Shown here in pieces: positions 42,676 through 52,021 of a stretch of 64,000 nt of DNA (positions are counted from its first letter, which is position 1; each line of letters begins with the position of its first letter). A program made the translations under genes and the position numbers. The stretch is from Collinsella sp. An2 (GTDB lineage: Bacteria; Actinomycetota; Coriobacteriia; Coriobacteriales; Coriobacteriaceae): assembly GCF_002160065.1 (NCBI RefSeq), contig NZ_NFJW01000009.1:48869-112868 (forward strand), in the 5' to 3' direction. The notes beneath the pieces were generated by a model. That model had not been told where the DNA came from, searched no databases, and saw only the letters and a list, made by a program, of their open reading frames with translations.

Positions 42676-43794
42676 GTGCGCATCGCGATGATCGGCCAGA
42701 AGCGCACCGGCTCCCGCGAAGGCGGCGTGGAGGTTGTGGTGACGGAGCTCGCCCGCCGCATGGCGGCGCTCGGCCACGAGGTGACCTGCTACGACCGCAG
42801 CGGTACCGACGTGAACGGTGAGCCCACGCCGACTGAGCCCTATGACCTTGACGGCGTTCGCGTGGTGCCGGTGCCAACGGTCAACAAGAAGGGCCTCGCC
42901 GCGCTCACGTCCTCCTTCGCCGCCACGAGGGCGGCCCTGCGCGACGGCGCGGACGTGATTCACTACCACGCCGAGGGGCCGTGCGTGCCGCTCGCGTGGG
43001 CGTCGCGCTCCGGCGCGCGCACCGTGGCGACCATCCACGGCCTCGACTGGCAACGCGCCAAGTGGGGCGGCCTCGCGAGCCGCTACATCAAGCTGGGCGA
43101 GAAGACCGCCGCGCGCCGCGCCGACGAGCTCATCGTCCTCTCGCGCGGGGTGCGCGACTACTTCCGCGAGGAGTACGGCCGCGACGCCCGGCTCATCCCC
43201 AACGGCGTCGACGTCCCCGAGTCCGCGCCCGCCCGGCTCATCACGGAGCGCTGGGGGCTCGCGAAGGGCTCCTACGTGCTCTTCCTCGGCCGCATCGTGC
43301 CCGAGAAGCGCCCGGAGCTGCTTCTGGAGGCGTTCCGCGGGCTCAAGACCGACAAGCGCCTGGTGATCGCCGGCGGCTCGTCGGACACGTCCGAGTACCT
43401 CGAGCAGGTGAGTGAGGCCGCCGCGCGCGACCCGCGCGTCATTATGGCGGGCTTCGTGGAGGGGCAGGTGCTCATCGAGCTCTACTCCAACGCGTACGCC
43501 TACGTGCTGCCCTCCGACGTGGAGGGCATGCCGATGAGCCTGCTGGAGGCCATGTCCTACGGCTGCTGCTGCGTCACGAGTGACCTGCCCGAGTGCGCCG
43601 ACGTGACGGGCTCTGCTGGCCTGACCTTTCCGCGGGGTGACGCGGCCGCGCTGTGCGACGTGCTCGCGTCCGTGATGGCCGACCCGCGCGAGGTTGCTGC
43701 CCTCGGTGAAGCAGCGCGCGAGCGTGTTCGAGAGAATTACAACTGGGACTTCGTTGTCCAGCGGACCCTCGACGTTTACAAAGGAATCAAATAG
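42676..43794 (+). CDS. Glycosyltransferase family 4 protein
   Basis: A 372-residue GT-B glycosyltransferase. The N-terminal domain is MRIAMIGQKRTGSREGGVEVVVTELARRMAALGHEV with the GG-VE loop. The donor-binding half shows VLFLGRIVPEKRPELLLEAF, VIAGGSSD and the PSDVEGMPMSLLEAMSYGCCCVTSDLPEC E-x7-E motif. Acceptor and donor unknown. The start is GTG at 42676 with GGGAGAG just upstream, 4 bases after the preceding stop. Very GC-rich third positions distinguish it and the next two genes from the AT-richer genes after 46.2 kb. Confidence 0.92.
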   Translation: MRIAMIGQKRTGSREGGVEVVVTELARRMAALGHEVTCYDRSGTDVNGEPTPTEPYDLDGVRVVPVPTVNKKGLAALTSSFAATRAALRDGADVIHYHAEGPCVPLAWASRSGARTVATIHGLDWQRAKWGGLASRYIKLGEKTAARRADELIVLSRGVRDYFREEYGRDARLIPNGVDVPESAPARLITERWGLAKGSYVLFLGRIVPEKRPELLLEAFRGLKTDKRLVIAGGSSDTSEYLEQVSEAAARDPRVIMAGFVEGQVLIELYSNAYAYVLPSDVEGMPMSLLEAMSYGCCCVTSDLPECADVTGSAGLTFPRGDAAALCDVLASVMADPREVAALGEAARERVRENYNWDFVVQRTLDVYKGIK

Positions 43795-45075
43795 ATGCGA
43801 GTCGTCCTCGTCAACAAGTTCCACTACCGCAAGGGCGGATCGGAGACCTATTACTTCGCCGTTGCCGACGCCTTGCGCGAGATGGGCCACGAGGTCCACT
43901 TCTTTGCCATGGAGGACGAGAAGAACCTCCCGTGCACGGACGCGGACCTGTTCGTTCCCAACCGGGACTATAACGGACCGAGCTCGCCGGTCGCGAAGGC
44001 GTCGGCGGCCCTCTCCATCGTCTACTCGGGGGAGGCCAAGCGGCGCTTCCAGACCCTCTGTGAGCGGGTGCGCCCGGACGTCGTGCACATGAACCTCGTC
44101 CACCGGCAGATTACGCTCTCCATCCTGGACGCGCCCTACCTCAGAGAGCATCACGTCCCCGTCGTTTGGACCGCGCACGACTACATCGCCGTGTGTCCCT
44201 CCTACACGATGCTCGACGGTGCGGGCGAGGTCTGCGAGGCGTGTCTCGGCGAACACTTTTCGAACTGTCTCAAGCGGAAGTGCATCAAGGGCTCCGCTGC
44301 CAAGAGCGGCCTGGCGATGCTGGAGGCGGGGTTTCTTAGGCGCACGCATGCCTACCGGAAGATTGACCGCATCATCTGCCCCTCGCAGTTCCTGGAGAGC
44401 AAGATGGCCGAGGGCGGCTTCTCCACGGGACAGCTCGTCTGGATGCCGAACTTCCTGCCTGGGGACGCCCTCGCGACGGTTGGCGACCGGGCGGTGTCCG
44501 GGAAAGAGCCCTATTTTCTTTACCTCGGGCGCCTCTCGAAGGAGAAGGGTGTCGATGTCCTCATCGAGTCTTTCGCCCGTGCGTGGGGGGAGGGCAAGAC
44601 CCCGGGATGGCGGCTGGTAATCGCCGGGGATGGTCCCGAGCGGGACCGGCTCGAGCGGCTCGCCGCGGCGAGGGGGCTCGGCGGGACAGTGCGTTTCGCG
44701 GGCTACGTTGCCGGCACGGCACGCGATGGATTGCTCTACGATGCCCGCTACGCATGCGTCCCGTCGGTCTGGAACGAGAACGCTCCATACTCGGTGCTCG
44801 AGGCGATGGCCGCTGGCGTCCCGGTCATCGGAAGTCGGATTGGGGGAATCCCCGAGCTCGTCCACGACCGGGTGACCGGCCTGCTCTTCAGGCCGGGGGA
44901 CACGGGCTCGCTCGCCGGGTTGATAGGGCGTGCCGCTTCGATGGATACGGAAGCATACGAGGCGATGTCGCGTGGATGCCGTGCGTTTGCTGCGTCAGAG
45001 TGCTCCGAAAAAAAGTATATGGAAGACCTCGTCATGCTGTACGGGGAACTTATCGCTGAGAAGAGGGGCAACTAA
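43795..45075 (+). CDS. Glycosyltransferase family 4 protein
   Basis: The 426-residue GT-B enzyme starts at the base after the preceding stop. The N-terminal signature VLVNKFHYRKGGSETYYFAVADALREMGHEV and the WTAHDYIAVCPSYTMLDGAGEVCEACLG segment, with a Cys-rich insertion (CEACLGEHFSNCLKRKC), are typical of one GT4 subgroup. The donor-site region is FLYLGRLSKEKGVDVLIESFA, VIAGDGPERDRLE, PSVWNENAPYSVLEAMAAGVPVIGSRIGGIPELV. It is very GC-rich like its neighbours. Function is one step of repeat-unit assembly. Confidence 0.92.
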   Translation: MRVVLVNKFHYRKGGSETYYFAVADALREMGHEVHFFAMEDEKNLPCTDADLFVPNRDYNGPSSPVAKASAALSIVYSGEAKRRFQTLCERVRPDVVHMNLVHRQITLSILDAPYLREHHVPVVWTAHDYIAVCPSYTMLDGAGEVCEACLGEHFSNCLKRKCIKGSAAKSGLAMLEAGFLRRTHAYRKIDRIICPSQFLESKMAEGGFSTGQLVWMPNFLPGDALATVGDRAVSGKEPYFLYLGRLSKEKGVDVLIESFARAWGEGKTPGWRLVIAGDGPERDRLERLAAARGLGGTVRFAGYVAGTARDGLLYDARYACVPSVWNENAPYSVLEAMAAGVPVIGSRIGGIPELVHDRVTGLLFRPGDTGSLAGLIGRAASMDTEAYEAMSRGCRAFAASECSEKKYMEDLVMLYGELIAEKRGN

Positions 45076-45078
45076 CCT

Positions 45079-46224
45079 ATGGCAGAGAAGAAGCTCAACG
45101 GCACCGTCATCGTCACGTACCGGTGCAATGCGCGGTGCAACATGTGCAGCCGCTACAAGGCGCCGAGCCGCCCGGAGGAGGAGCTCTCGCTCGAGACGAT
45201 CAAGAAGCTCCCACGCATGTACTTCACTAACATCACGGGCGGCGAGCCCTTCATCCGGACAGACCTCAAGGACATCGTGCGCGAGCTCTACAAGAAGAGC
45301 GACCGCATCGTGATCTCCACGAACGGCTTCTTCACGGACCGCATCATCGACCTCTGCGAGGAGTTCCCCGAGGTGGGCATCCGCGTGTCCATCGAGGGCC
45401 TGGAGGATACCAACAACGAGATCCGGGGGCTGCCGAACGGTTTCCAGCGCGGGTACCAGACCTTGAAGAAGCTCGTAGAGATGGGCCACCCCGACGTGGG
45501 CTTCGGCATGACGGTGCAGGACAGGAACGCCAAGGATCTGGTGTCGCTCTACAAGCTATCCGACGAGCTGGGCATGGAGTTCGCCACGGCGAGCCTGCAT
45601 AACAGCTTCTACTTCGTGGAGGCTCACAACATCATCCACGATCGCCCGATGGTGGCTAAGAACTTCGAGAGCCTGGTGAACGAGCTGCTGCGTTCGAACA
45701 GCCCCAAGAAGTGGTTCCGCGCCTACTTCAACCACGGCCTCATCAACTACATCTACGGCCAGCCGAGGCTGCTGCCCTGTGACATGGCGTTCGACACGTT
45801 CTTCATCGACCCGTACGGCGATGTCATGCCCTGCAACGGCACCAAGGACAAGGAGGTCATGGGCAACCTCAACGAGCAGAGCTGGGACGAGCTCTGGAAC
45901 TCTGAGCAGGCCGATGCCGTGCGCGCCAAAGTGCGCCACTGCGACCGCAACTGCTGGATGATCGGCTCGGTCTCCCCGGCGATGCACAAGTACATCTGGA
46001 AGCCGGCGTGCTGGGTGCTCAAGCACAAGGCGAAGGCCCTCTTCTCCAAGCACCCCTACGACATGCATGAGCTGCCCGTCGTGCGCGACTACGAGGAGGG
46101 CCGCGTGACCAAGGAGGAGCTCGACGCCCTCTCCACCTGCGACATGACCGCCACGGTCAACGACGGCCTCTCCGAGGCCAGCCGCGCCGACGCGCACGTG
46201 TACGAGACCGAGGAAGCGCTGTAG
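45079..46224 (+). CDS. Radical SAM protein with SPASM-like C terminus
   Basis: The 381-residue protein has the cluster motif CNARCNMC (C16, C20, C23), the TGGEPFIRTDL SAM-binding segment and VSIEGLEDTNNEIRGL. A Cys-containing C-terminal part follows (LLPCDMAFDTFFIDPYGDVMPCNGT...HCDRNCWMIGS), resembling SPASM auxiliary-cluster domains. Radical SAM genes do occur in polysaccharide loci, but their reactions (epimerisation, dehydration, modification) are mostly unassigned. It is flanked by glycosyltransferases and an acyltransferase. The ATG at 45079 is three bases after the previous stop; AGAGG lies upstream. Confidence 0.9.
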   Translation: MAEKKLNGTVIVTYRCNARCNMCSRYKAPSRPEEELSLETIKKLPRMYFTNITGGEPFIRTDLKDIVRELYKKSDRIVISTNGFFTDRIIDLCEEFPEVGIRVSIEGLEDTNNEIRGLPNGFQRGYQTLKKLVEMGHPDVGFGMTVQDRNAKDLVSLYKLSDELGMEFATASLHNSFYFVEAHNIIHDRPMVAKNFESLVNELLRSNSPKKWFRAYFNHGLINYIYGQPRLLPCDMAFDTFFIDPYGDVMPCNGTKDKEVMGNLNEQSWDELWNSEQADAVRAKVRHCDRNCWMIGSVSPAMHKYIWKPACWVLKHKAKALFSKHPYDMHELPVVRDYEEGRVTKEELDALSTCDMTATVNDGLSEASRADAHVYETEEAL

Positions 46225-46264
46225 TCGTTCAGACGCTTCATTTACGTAAGTCGATAACGATCGA

Positions 46265-47302
46265 ATGACGTTGAGCAAGAGCGCGAAGTACTATCCCGCA
46301 ATTGATGGGCTCAGGGCATACGCCGCCATCGGCGTCGCTTGCATGCACATTATGACTAATGGCAGCTTCAACCTTGGACCTGTTGCCTCACATATTGTAG
46401 GGTCGCTTGGGGAATGCGTTTACCTTTTCATGGTAATAAGCGGCTTCTCTATGTGTTGCGGCTATTACGAGCGAGTTGCCACAGGAAAGATTTCGGTTGG
46501 CGATTTCTACAGCAGGCGATATAGGAAAATCCTTCCGTTTTTCGCGTTGCTCTGTCTACTTGATTTGGCCGCTTCACCCAGTCTCGATTCTCTATATGAG
46601 GTCTTTGCCAATCTCACACTCTGCTTTGGACTTCTTCCTAATCCAACGATATCGGTAATCGGGGTTGGCTGGTTTCTCGGAGTGGCATTCGTTTTCTACC
46701 TTTGCTTCCCGTTTTTCTGCTGGCTTTTGCAAGATAAAAGGCGCGCGTGGACTTCTGCCCTCGTTGCTTTGGCGATTAATCTGCTGTGCCGGACATATTT
46801 CTTCAATTTGGATTACGTCGTCACTGGATTCGACGGCCGCACCAATGTTCTGTGCTGCGCCGTCTATTTCTTTGTTGGCGGCCTGGTGTGTCTCTTCCGA
46901 GAGGAGCTCACTGAAGTGAGCGGGAATCATAGGTTACTCACATTCGCTCTCTGCTGCGGTTTTGCAGCGCTCTTCTTTGCGCATGGGGCGTCAACCCCGA
47001 TTCTAATAGGCGTTTGCGCAGCGCTGCTGATCTATGCGATTGGCTACGGCGGCAATGCACCGAGCATCCTTGCCAACAAGCCCATGCGATTCTTGAGCGG
47101 CATTAGTCTTGAGGTATACCTGTCTCATATGATGATGTTTCGCGCGGTGAGTGCGCTCCATCTGGCCAACGCACTCGGCGGCGGTCCAGTTGCTTTCATT
47201 GTCGTCGCGGCGCTGACAATTTGCTGCGCCATAGTCTTCTCATTCGTCGTCAAGAAGGCATTTGCAGCATTCGGGCAAAAGCCGAGTTGCAGGCTTAGTT
47301 AA
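46265..47302 (+). CDS. Acyltransferase 3 family membrane protein
   Basis: A 345-residue protein with about ten membrane segments and the family N terminus YYPAIDGLRAYAAIGVACMHI, containing the catalytic His region (H28). It also has SRRYRKILPFFALLC (R/K-rich loop) and SGISLEVYLSHMMMF near the C terminus. Such enzymes O-acetylate or otherwise acylate exported sugars. Base composition drops visibly from this gene onward. The ATG at 46265 has only a weak ribosome site. Confidence 0.88.
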   Translation: MTLSKSAKYYPAIDGLRAYAAIGVACMHIMTNGSFNLGPVASHIVGSLGECVYLFMVISGFSMCCGYYERVATGKISVGDFYSRRYRKILPFFALLCLLDLAASPSLDSLYEVFANLTLCFGLLPNPTISVIGVGWFLGVAFVFYLCFPFFCWLLQDKRRAWTSALVALAINLLCRTYFFNLDYVVTGFDGRTNVLCCAVYFFVGGLVCLFREELTEVSGNHRLLTFALCCGFAALFFAHGASTPILIGVCAALLIYAIGYGGNAPSILANKPMRFLSGISLEVYLSHMMMFRAVSALHLANALGGGPVAFIVVAALTICCAIVFSFVVKKAFAAFGQKPSCRLS

Positions 47303-47315
47303 TCAAATGTGAGTA

Positions 47316-48431
47316 ATGGCAAACACCATGAACATCCTTGTGATTAATCCAATCCTATATACCTCTGAGAGTGGCGAGATTGAGCGTACCTCTTCAATAA
47401 AGGATTGCATGATATACGACTTATGCATTGGTTTTTTGGAGCTAGGCCATCGCGTCACGCTTATCGGTGGAGAGCCTTTCAAACCTTATAACAACGAAGA
47501 ATATCCTTTTGAGGTTAAATGGCTTAGTTGCGTGGCACCGAGAGTGTTTAAACCAAATTGTCTGCCATTTATGCCAGGTGTGTATCGTTTTGTGAGAGAC
47601 AATGTGGAGCATTTCGATTTGATCATTTCAAGTGAAGTGTTCTCTTTGAATTCGCTGGCAGCATATTGTGCCGCACCTGATAAGGTCATCATTTGGCATG
47701 AACTGGCGAAGCACAACGCCATTATGAAGCAGCTTCCTTCCAAAATATGGTATGGGGTTATAGCTCGCCTGCTAATGAAAAATGCTTTGGTTGTGGCGCG
47801 CTCGTCAGAGGCGAGGCAGTTCATCAGCCGCTACTGCGGGCGTGTCGGGAAGGAAGTCATCGACCATGGTGTAAACCTGAGGCTATTCAAGCCGGTTCTT
47901 AATAAACAGGATTACTTTGTTGTTTGCTCTCAACTTATCAAGAGAAAACGAATCGACGGAATCATCGCCAAATTCGCCCAGTATTTGAAGAGGTACGACT
48001 CTACTTGCCATCTATACATAATCGGTAAGGGCGAGCTCGAAGATGCGCTAAAGGCACAAGTAAACAGTTTTCATATGGAAAAGAACGTCACATTTACGGG
48101 AAAATTGAGCCACGGACAGCTTATTCCGCTTCTTTCACAGGCCATGGCTTTACTGGTAAACACAGAAAAAGATAACAACATGGTGTCGATTGTGGAGTCA
48201 ATTGCTACGGCAACACCTGTTGTGACCACGGAGGTTCCTCTCAACGCTTCGTATATTAAGAAAAATCAGCTGGGAATTGCCAAGAACGAATGGAATGAGA
48301 GGGACTTGCGAGAGGTTGTTGTAAATGGCCAGCGGTTTATAAACAACTGCTTGCTATACCGTGAAAGCCTCTCGACAAACAGGCGAGCGGAGCAGTTTGT
48401 TCGCGTGGCGCGACGCAACCATCTAGTGTAG
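47316..48431 (+). CDS. Glycosyltransferase family 4 protein
   Basis: A 371-residue GT-B type protein with weaker N-terminal conservation (MNILVINPILYTSESGEIERTSSIKDCMIYDLCIGFLELGHRV). The clear GT4 C-terminal half is YFVVCSQLIKRKRIDGIIAKF, LYIIGKGELEDALKAQV, TFTGKLSHGQLIPLLSQAMALLVNTEKDNNMVSIVESIATATPVV. The last motif replaces the usual E-G-x-P-x-S-x-x-E pattern with NNMVSIVES. The start is at 47316 or 47328 (MNILV). It has the AT-rich composition of the second half of the locus. Confidence 0.85.
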   Translation: MANTMNILVINPILYTSESGEIERTSSIKDCMIYDLCIGFLELGHRVTLIGGEPFKPYNNEEYPFEVKWLSCVAPRVFKPNCLPFMPGVYRFVRDNVEHFDLIISSEVFSLNSLAAYCAAPDKVIIWHELAKHNAIMKQLPSKIWYGVIARLLMKNALVVARSSEARQFISRYCGRVGKEVIDHGVNLRLFKPVLNKQDYFVVCSQLIKRKRIDGIIAKFAQYLKRYDSTCHLYIIGKGELEDALKAQVNSFHMEKNVTFTGKLSHGQLIPLLSQAMALLVNTEKDNNMVSIVESIATATPVVTTEVPLNASYIKKNQLGIAKNEWNERDLREVVVNGQRFINNCLLYRESLSTNRRAEQFVRVARRNHLV

Positions 48432-48450
48432 AGACTGCCAAAGGATTGAA

Positions 48451-49419
48451 ATGCACTCAATAGCATATGTGGTTCCGTATTTTGGAAAGTTTCCCAAGGG
48501 ATTCCAGTTTTGGCTAATGAGCTGCGCCTGCAACCCAACCATCGACTGGCTCATTTTCACAGATGATCGAACGGAATACGACTACCCGGAGAATGTGAAA
48601 GTCACTTATTGGTCCTTTGAGGACATGAAGAAAAGGGCTCAAAGCATTTTCGATTTTCCCATTTCATTGGAGCGTCCCTACAAGCTTTGCGATTATAAAC
48701 CGGCTTATGGCGAAATGTTCGCCAAAGAGCTCGCGGGTTATGATTTCTGGGGCGATTGCGACATCGATTTGGTTTGGGGCAATATCCGGAAGTTCTATAC
48801 CGATGACTTGCTCAATGCGTATGAAAAGATCGGTTTCAACGGGCATTCGATGCTGTTTAGAAATACTCCGGAGGTCTCAGCTCGATATAGAACCTGCTTG
48901 GATGGTCTGCTGAACTACAAGGAAGTCTACTCACACGACAAGAGCTATCAATTTGATGAACCGGGCATGGACGCCATTTACGAGGGGCTTGGCGTCCCTG
49001 TCTACAAAGGAATCGATTTTGCCAACCTGCTCAAATATGACTATGGGTTTTACCTTGATTGGCAAACGGATACTGATCGTGAGAAGAATGAAGCCCAGGT
49101 ATTCACTTGGCAGAACGGGACAATAACGCGCCACTATTTATATCGCGGGGAGATACGGACTCAGGAATATATGTACTTGCACTACTGGTGTCGCCCTACA
49201 ACGTTTAGGATTAGAGAATATGACCCAAGTAAGCAATACCTTATTTATCCTGACACCACGACGGATCGATATTATCCGATAACTGAAAGCCTGATTCGGC
49301 GTAAGAGCCATCGGAGCGCTTTGCGGTATTACGTCAAAAGTATCTGGTTTAACAGGAAAAAGATTACACCAGAGCGGATTCTGTTCAATATCCAAGGCAT
49401 GCTTGCCTACAAGAAATGA
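48451..49419 (+). CDS. DUF6625-like glycosyltransferase-related protein
   Basis: A 322-residue protein beginning IAYVVPYFGKFPKGFQFWLMSCACNPTIDWLIFTDD, followed by KLCDYKPAYGEMFAKELAGYDFWGDCDIDLVWGNIRKF, with a D-x-D (DCDID) motif as in GT-A glycosyltransferases. It matches a group found in capsule loci and annotated DUF6625. It probably transfers a sugar, but no donor or acceptor is known. The ATG at 48451 has AAAGGA upstream. Confidence 0.78.
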   Translation: MHSIAYVVPYFGKFPKGFQFWLMSCACNPTIDWLIFTDDRTEYDYPENVKVTYWSFEDMKKRAQSIFDFPISLERPYKLCDYKPAYGEMFAKELAGYDFWGDCDIDLVWGNIRKFYTDDLLNAYEKIGFNGHSMLFRNTPEVSARYRTCLDGLLNYKEVYSHDKSYQFDEPGMDAIYEGLGVPVYKGIDFANLLKYDYGFYLDWQTDTDREKNEAQVFTWQNGTITRHYLYRGEIRTQEYMYLHYWCRPTTFRIREYDPSKQYLIYPDTTTDRYYPITESLIRRKSHRSALRYYVKSIWFNRKKITPERILFNIQGMLAYKK

Positions 49420-49425
49420 GATTAA

Positions 49426-50007
49426 ATGAGTCCATACAAGGTTTTCGATAAATTCAGAAGATATTGGCGTCAAATCCGGCTGCTTTCCATTAGGGATGGC
49501 TGGAAAAAGATGGCATATATTAAGAAGCACCGCATTTTTGCGGAGGTTGGTAAGGACTGCTATTACCAATCAAACATCCTGCCCGCTGAGCCATTCCTGG
49601 TCTATTTTCATGATAACGTTGCAGTTTCGGCTGGGGCTCGCATCGTTACCCACTCCGCACTTAATACCGTTTTTAACCACGAAGAACATACCGATCAGTA
49701 TTTAACGAGGTTCGGTAAGGTTGAAGTTGGGAGTAACGTTTACATCGGTGCTGATGCAATTATCAACTATGGGGTGACCATTGGAGACAATTGCATCGTT
49801 GCTGCGGGAGCGATTGTTACCAAGGACGTTCCGAGCGGAAGCGTTGTCGCAGGTGTGCCTGCTAAAGTAATCGGCAGTTACGAGGCTTCAAAACAGAAAC
49901 TTAGAGACTTTAGTGAACCGTACTTAAAGATGGGATTACGAGAGCCCTGTACGGTTGAGGAAATGGCGCGCTGCGCTGAAGTGAATGAAATCAACGCGGA
50001 AAGATAA
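49426..50007 (+). CDS. Hexapeptide-repeat acyltransferase
   Basis: A 193-residue left-handed beta-helix acetyltransferase. Hexapeptide repeats start at [15 protein letters not shown] and continue through [55 protein letters not shown], the standard C-terminal signature. It probably O-acetylates or N-acetylates a sugar of the repeat unit or its nucleotide precursor. It lies 6 bases after the DUF6625-like gene, with the ATG at 49426 after a GAGATTAA weak site. Confidence 0.88.
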   Translation: MSPYKVFDKFRRYWRQIRLLSIRDGWKKMAYIKKHRIFAEVGKDCYYQSNILPAEPFLVYFHDNVAVSAGARIVTHSALNTVFNHEEHTDQYLTRFGKVEVGSNVYIGADAIINYGVTIGDNCIVAAGAIVTKDVPSGSVVAGVPAKVIGSYEASKQKLRDFSEPYLKMGLREPCTVEEMARCAEVNEINAER

Positions 50008-50014
50008 ATGGTCT

Positions 50015-51052
50015 ATGGGAGCACAAGCGAACAGTAGGGTGCAATGGGTTGACGCAATGAAGCTGTTTGCCTGCGTTCTGGTCGTCCTCGGGCATCTTTA
50101 TATGTCTTTTATGGCCGCAGGCTGGATTTCTGAGAGCTCCATCTACTATTGCCTTCCCATTCAGACAGTCTATACGTTTCACGTACCGCTCTTCTTTGTT
50201 TGCAGTGGGTTTCTCTATCAGCGAAAGCGTACAGAGTACGGTATTCAGGCTCAGGTAACTTCGATAAAGGAGAAAGCTGTTAGTCTGGGCGTGCCTTACG
50301 TTGTATTTACATCCATCACCCTTGGGCTTAAGACGCTGTTTTCTGATGTAGTAAATAGCCAGGCGACTCCGTTCCTGCAAACGCTCTTCTTTGAGCCAAT
50401 CGCTCCATATTGGTACCTATATACCTTATTCTTGTTGTTCTGTGTGATTCCCAGGCAACGGACTCAGACTAGCCTTGTCCGGCTGTTTGCAATTTGCTTC
50501 ATCTTCAAGACGGTGTATGTATTCGTTCCCTTGTCCTGGAGCGTCCCAGATGCAGTTGGAAAGGTTCTTACGAACGCAGTTTGGTTTGCATGGGGCATGC
50601 TGCTCTCAGATCAATCCGTAAGGGAAAGATTCCTTAAGATTAGAGCGGCGATTATTGTTATTGCGTTAGCAATCGTACTGTCGATGCTCGTCTACTCAAA
50701 ACCGGACACTTCGAAAGTGACCCAGTTTTTCATTGCAAGCTTGTATGTGTATGCGCTTACCAGCGTGTTCGTCTTGCTTACAGGCCCTGGGGTAGGGAAA
50801 TGGGCAGCATCCTTAAGCAAGTATTTCCTACCTGTGTATGTCCTGCATACGATTGCGGCTGCTGGAATCCGATCGGTTGCAATAAGGCTGGGGATTGTGG
50901 GTCTTCCAGCCCATATTATTCTTGGCGTGCTAGCGAGTTTCATAATACCCGTCGTCGTATACGAAATTGCCTGTAGGCGCTGGTGGCTTCTTTTCTGGTT
51001 TGAGCCGAAAAATGCACTTCGATTGCGTGATATGGAGAAGACACATGTCTGA
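50015..51052 (+). CDS. Acyltransferase 3 family membrane protein (second copy)
   Basis: The 345-residue multi-pass membrane protein carries VQWVDAMKLFACVLVVLGHLYMSF (catalytic His in VLGH), followed by about nine further hydrophobic segments and VLHTIAAAGIR near the C terminus. It differs from the acyltransferase at 46.3 kb, so two separate acylations of the polymer are possible. The ATG at 50015 was chosen for its match to the family N terminus; an ATG at 49985 overlapping the preceding gene is in frame. Its last eight bases overlap the following gene. Confidence 0.85.
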   Translation: MGAQANSRVQWVDAMKLFACVLVVLGHLYMSFMAAGWISESSIYYCLPIQTVYTFHVPLFFVCSGFLYQRKRTEYGIQAQVTSIKEKAVSLGVPYVVFTSITLGLKTLFSDVVNSQATPFLQTLFFEPIAPYWYLYTLFLLFCVIPRQRTQTSLVRLFAICFIFKTVYVFVPLSWSVPDAVGKVLTNAVWFAWGMLLSDQSVRERFLKIRAAIIVIALAIVLSMLVYSKPDTSKVTQFFIASLYVYALTSVFVLLTGPGVGKWAASLSKYFLPVYVLHTIAAAGIRSVAIRLGIVGLPAHIILGVLASFIIPVVVYEIACRRWWLLFWFEPKNALRLRDMEKTHV

Positions 51053-51974
51053 CATGAAACGGCTGATAGCCAAGAGCGTGAGGTCCCATACTTTGTTTTC
51101 AGACGCTGCGAGTTACGGTCTCATCAAGTTGGGATTTGCTGATAAGTATCTTGCGGGTCTTGTGAGTATGTATAGGTCTTACCACTGGCTCTGCAAACGA
51201 TTCAGCTCTGAGTGCGACGAGCTTGTGGCTTCAAGCCAAAAGGCAAAGCAAGCAGTGAAAAATGCAGGTAGCATAAACAATCAGGCATGGGTTTGCTGGC
51301 TCCAGGGAATGGAAAAAGCGCCCGAAATAGTTCAGATCTGCTATGAATCTATCTGCTATTGGCTCGAGGGTTGGGACATTGTTGTCATCACAAGCGATAA
51401 CTACTCTGATTATGCAGATCTCCCTGAGCATGTAGTAGAAAAGTGGAAGCAAGGTGTCATCACTAACACTCATTTTTCGGACATTCTACGACTCGATCTG
51501 CTTGTGCGTCATGGTGGACTATGGCTTGACGCTACGACGCTTTTAACGGGACCGCTTCCAGGATACATCACCAATAACGAGCTGTTCGTATATCGAAATG
51601 GGTGGATGGACACGGATATGATCCAGATGGCCAGCTGGCTCATATACACCAGTAGTCCGAAAAACATTGTGCTGCAGACCACGAGAGATCTATTATTCGA
51701 ATACTGGTGTCATTACAGCTATCTCAAGAACTATTTTCTTATGCATATGTTCTTCCGCATGGTGAGCGACCGATGCCCGGACGAGTGGTCAAAGGTGTCT
51801 TACATCAATCAAGTAGACAACCACTTACTCATGAGCGAGCTTGAGAAGCCTTATGATGCGGTAAGAATTGACGAAATAAAACGTTTAACAACAGTGCACA
51901 AGCTCACATATAAGTTGTCAGAAAAACTAGAAACAGGCTGTACAGCCTATCAGCTTGCTGCGATATTCCGATAG
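51045..51974 (+). CDS. Capsular polysaccharide glycosyltransferase, GT32-like (DXD sugar-binding)
   Basis: A 309-residue protein with the GT32/sugar-binding-DXD region AWVCWLQGMEKAPEIVQICYESICYWLEGWDIVVITSDNYSDY, then THFSDILRLDLLVRHGGLWLDATTLLTGPLP, where the acidic LWLDAT replaces the DxD of other GT32 members. It probably transfers galactose or another hexose. The ATG at 51045 overlaps the preceding stop by 8 bases (ATGTCTGA) and follows GGAGAAG. Confidence 0.87.
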   Translation: MSDMKRLIAKSVRSHTLFSDAASYGLIKLGFADKYLAGLVSMYRSYHWLCKRFSSECDELVASSQKAKQAVKNAGSINNQAWVCWLQGMEKAPEIVQICYESICYWLEGWDIVVITSDNYSDYADLPEHVVEKWKQGVITNTHFSDILRLDLLVRHGGLWLDATTLLTGPLPGYITNNELFVYRNGWMDTDMIQMASWLIYTSSPKNIVLQTTRDLLFEYWCHYSYLKNYFLMHMFFRMVSDRCPDEWSKVSYINQVDNHLLMSELEKPYDAVRIDEIKRLTTVHKLTYKLSEKLETGCTAYQLAAIFR

Positions 51975-52021
51975 CGATATCTGCGTAATATCTAAATACC
52001 GAGAGGCGAAAGAGGGCCTTG

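Noticed and set aside
42652..44865. 737-codon minus-strand frame antisense to two glycosyltransferases
   Set aside because: The extreme GC content of 42.7-45 kb keeps all antisense frames open; the plus-strand genes have clear GT4 motifs and tight spacing.
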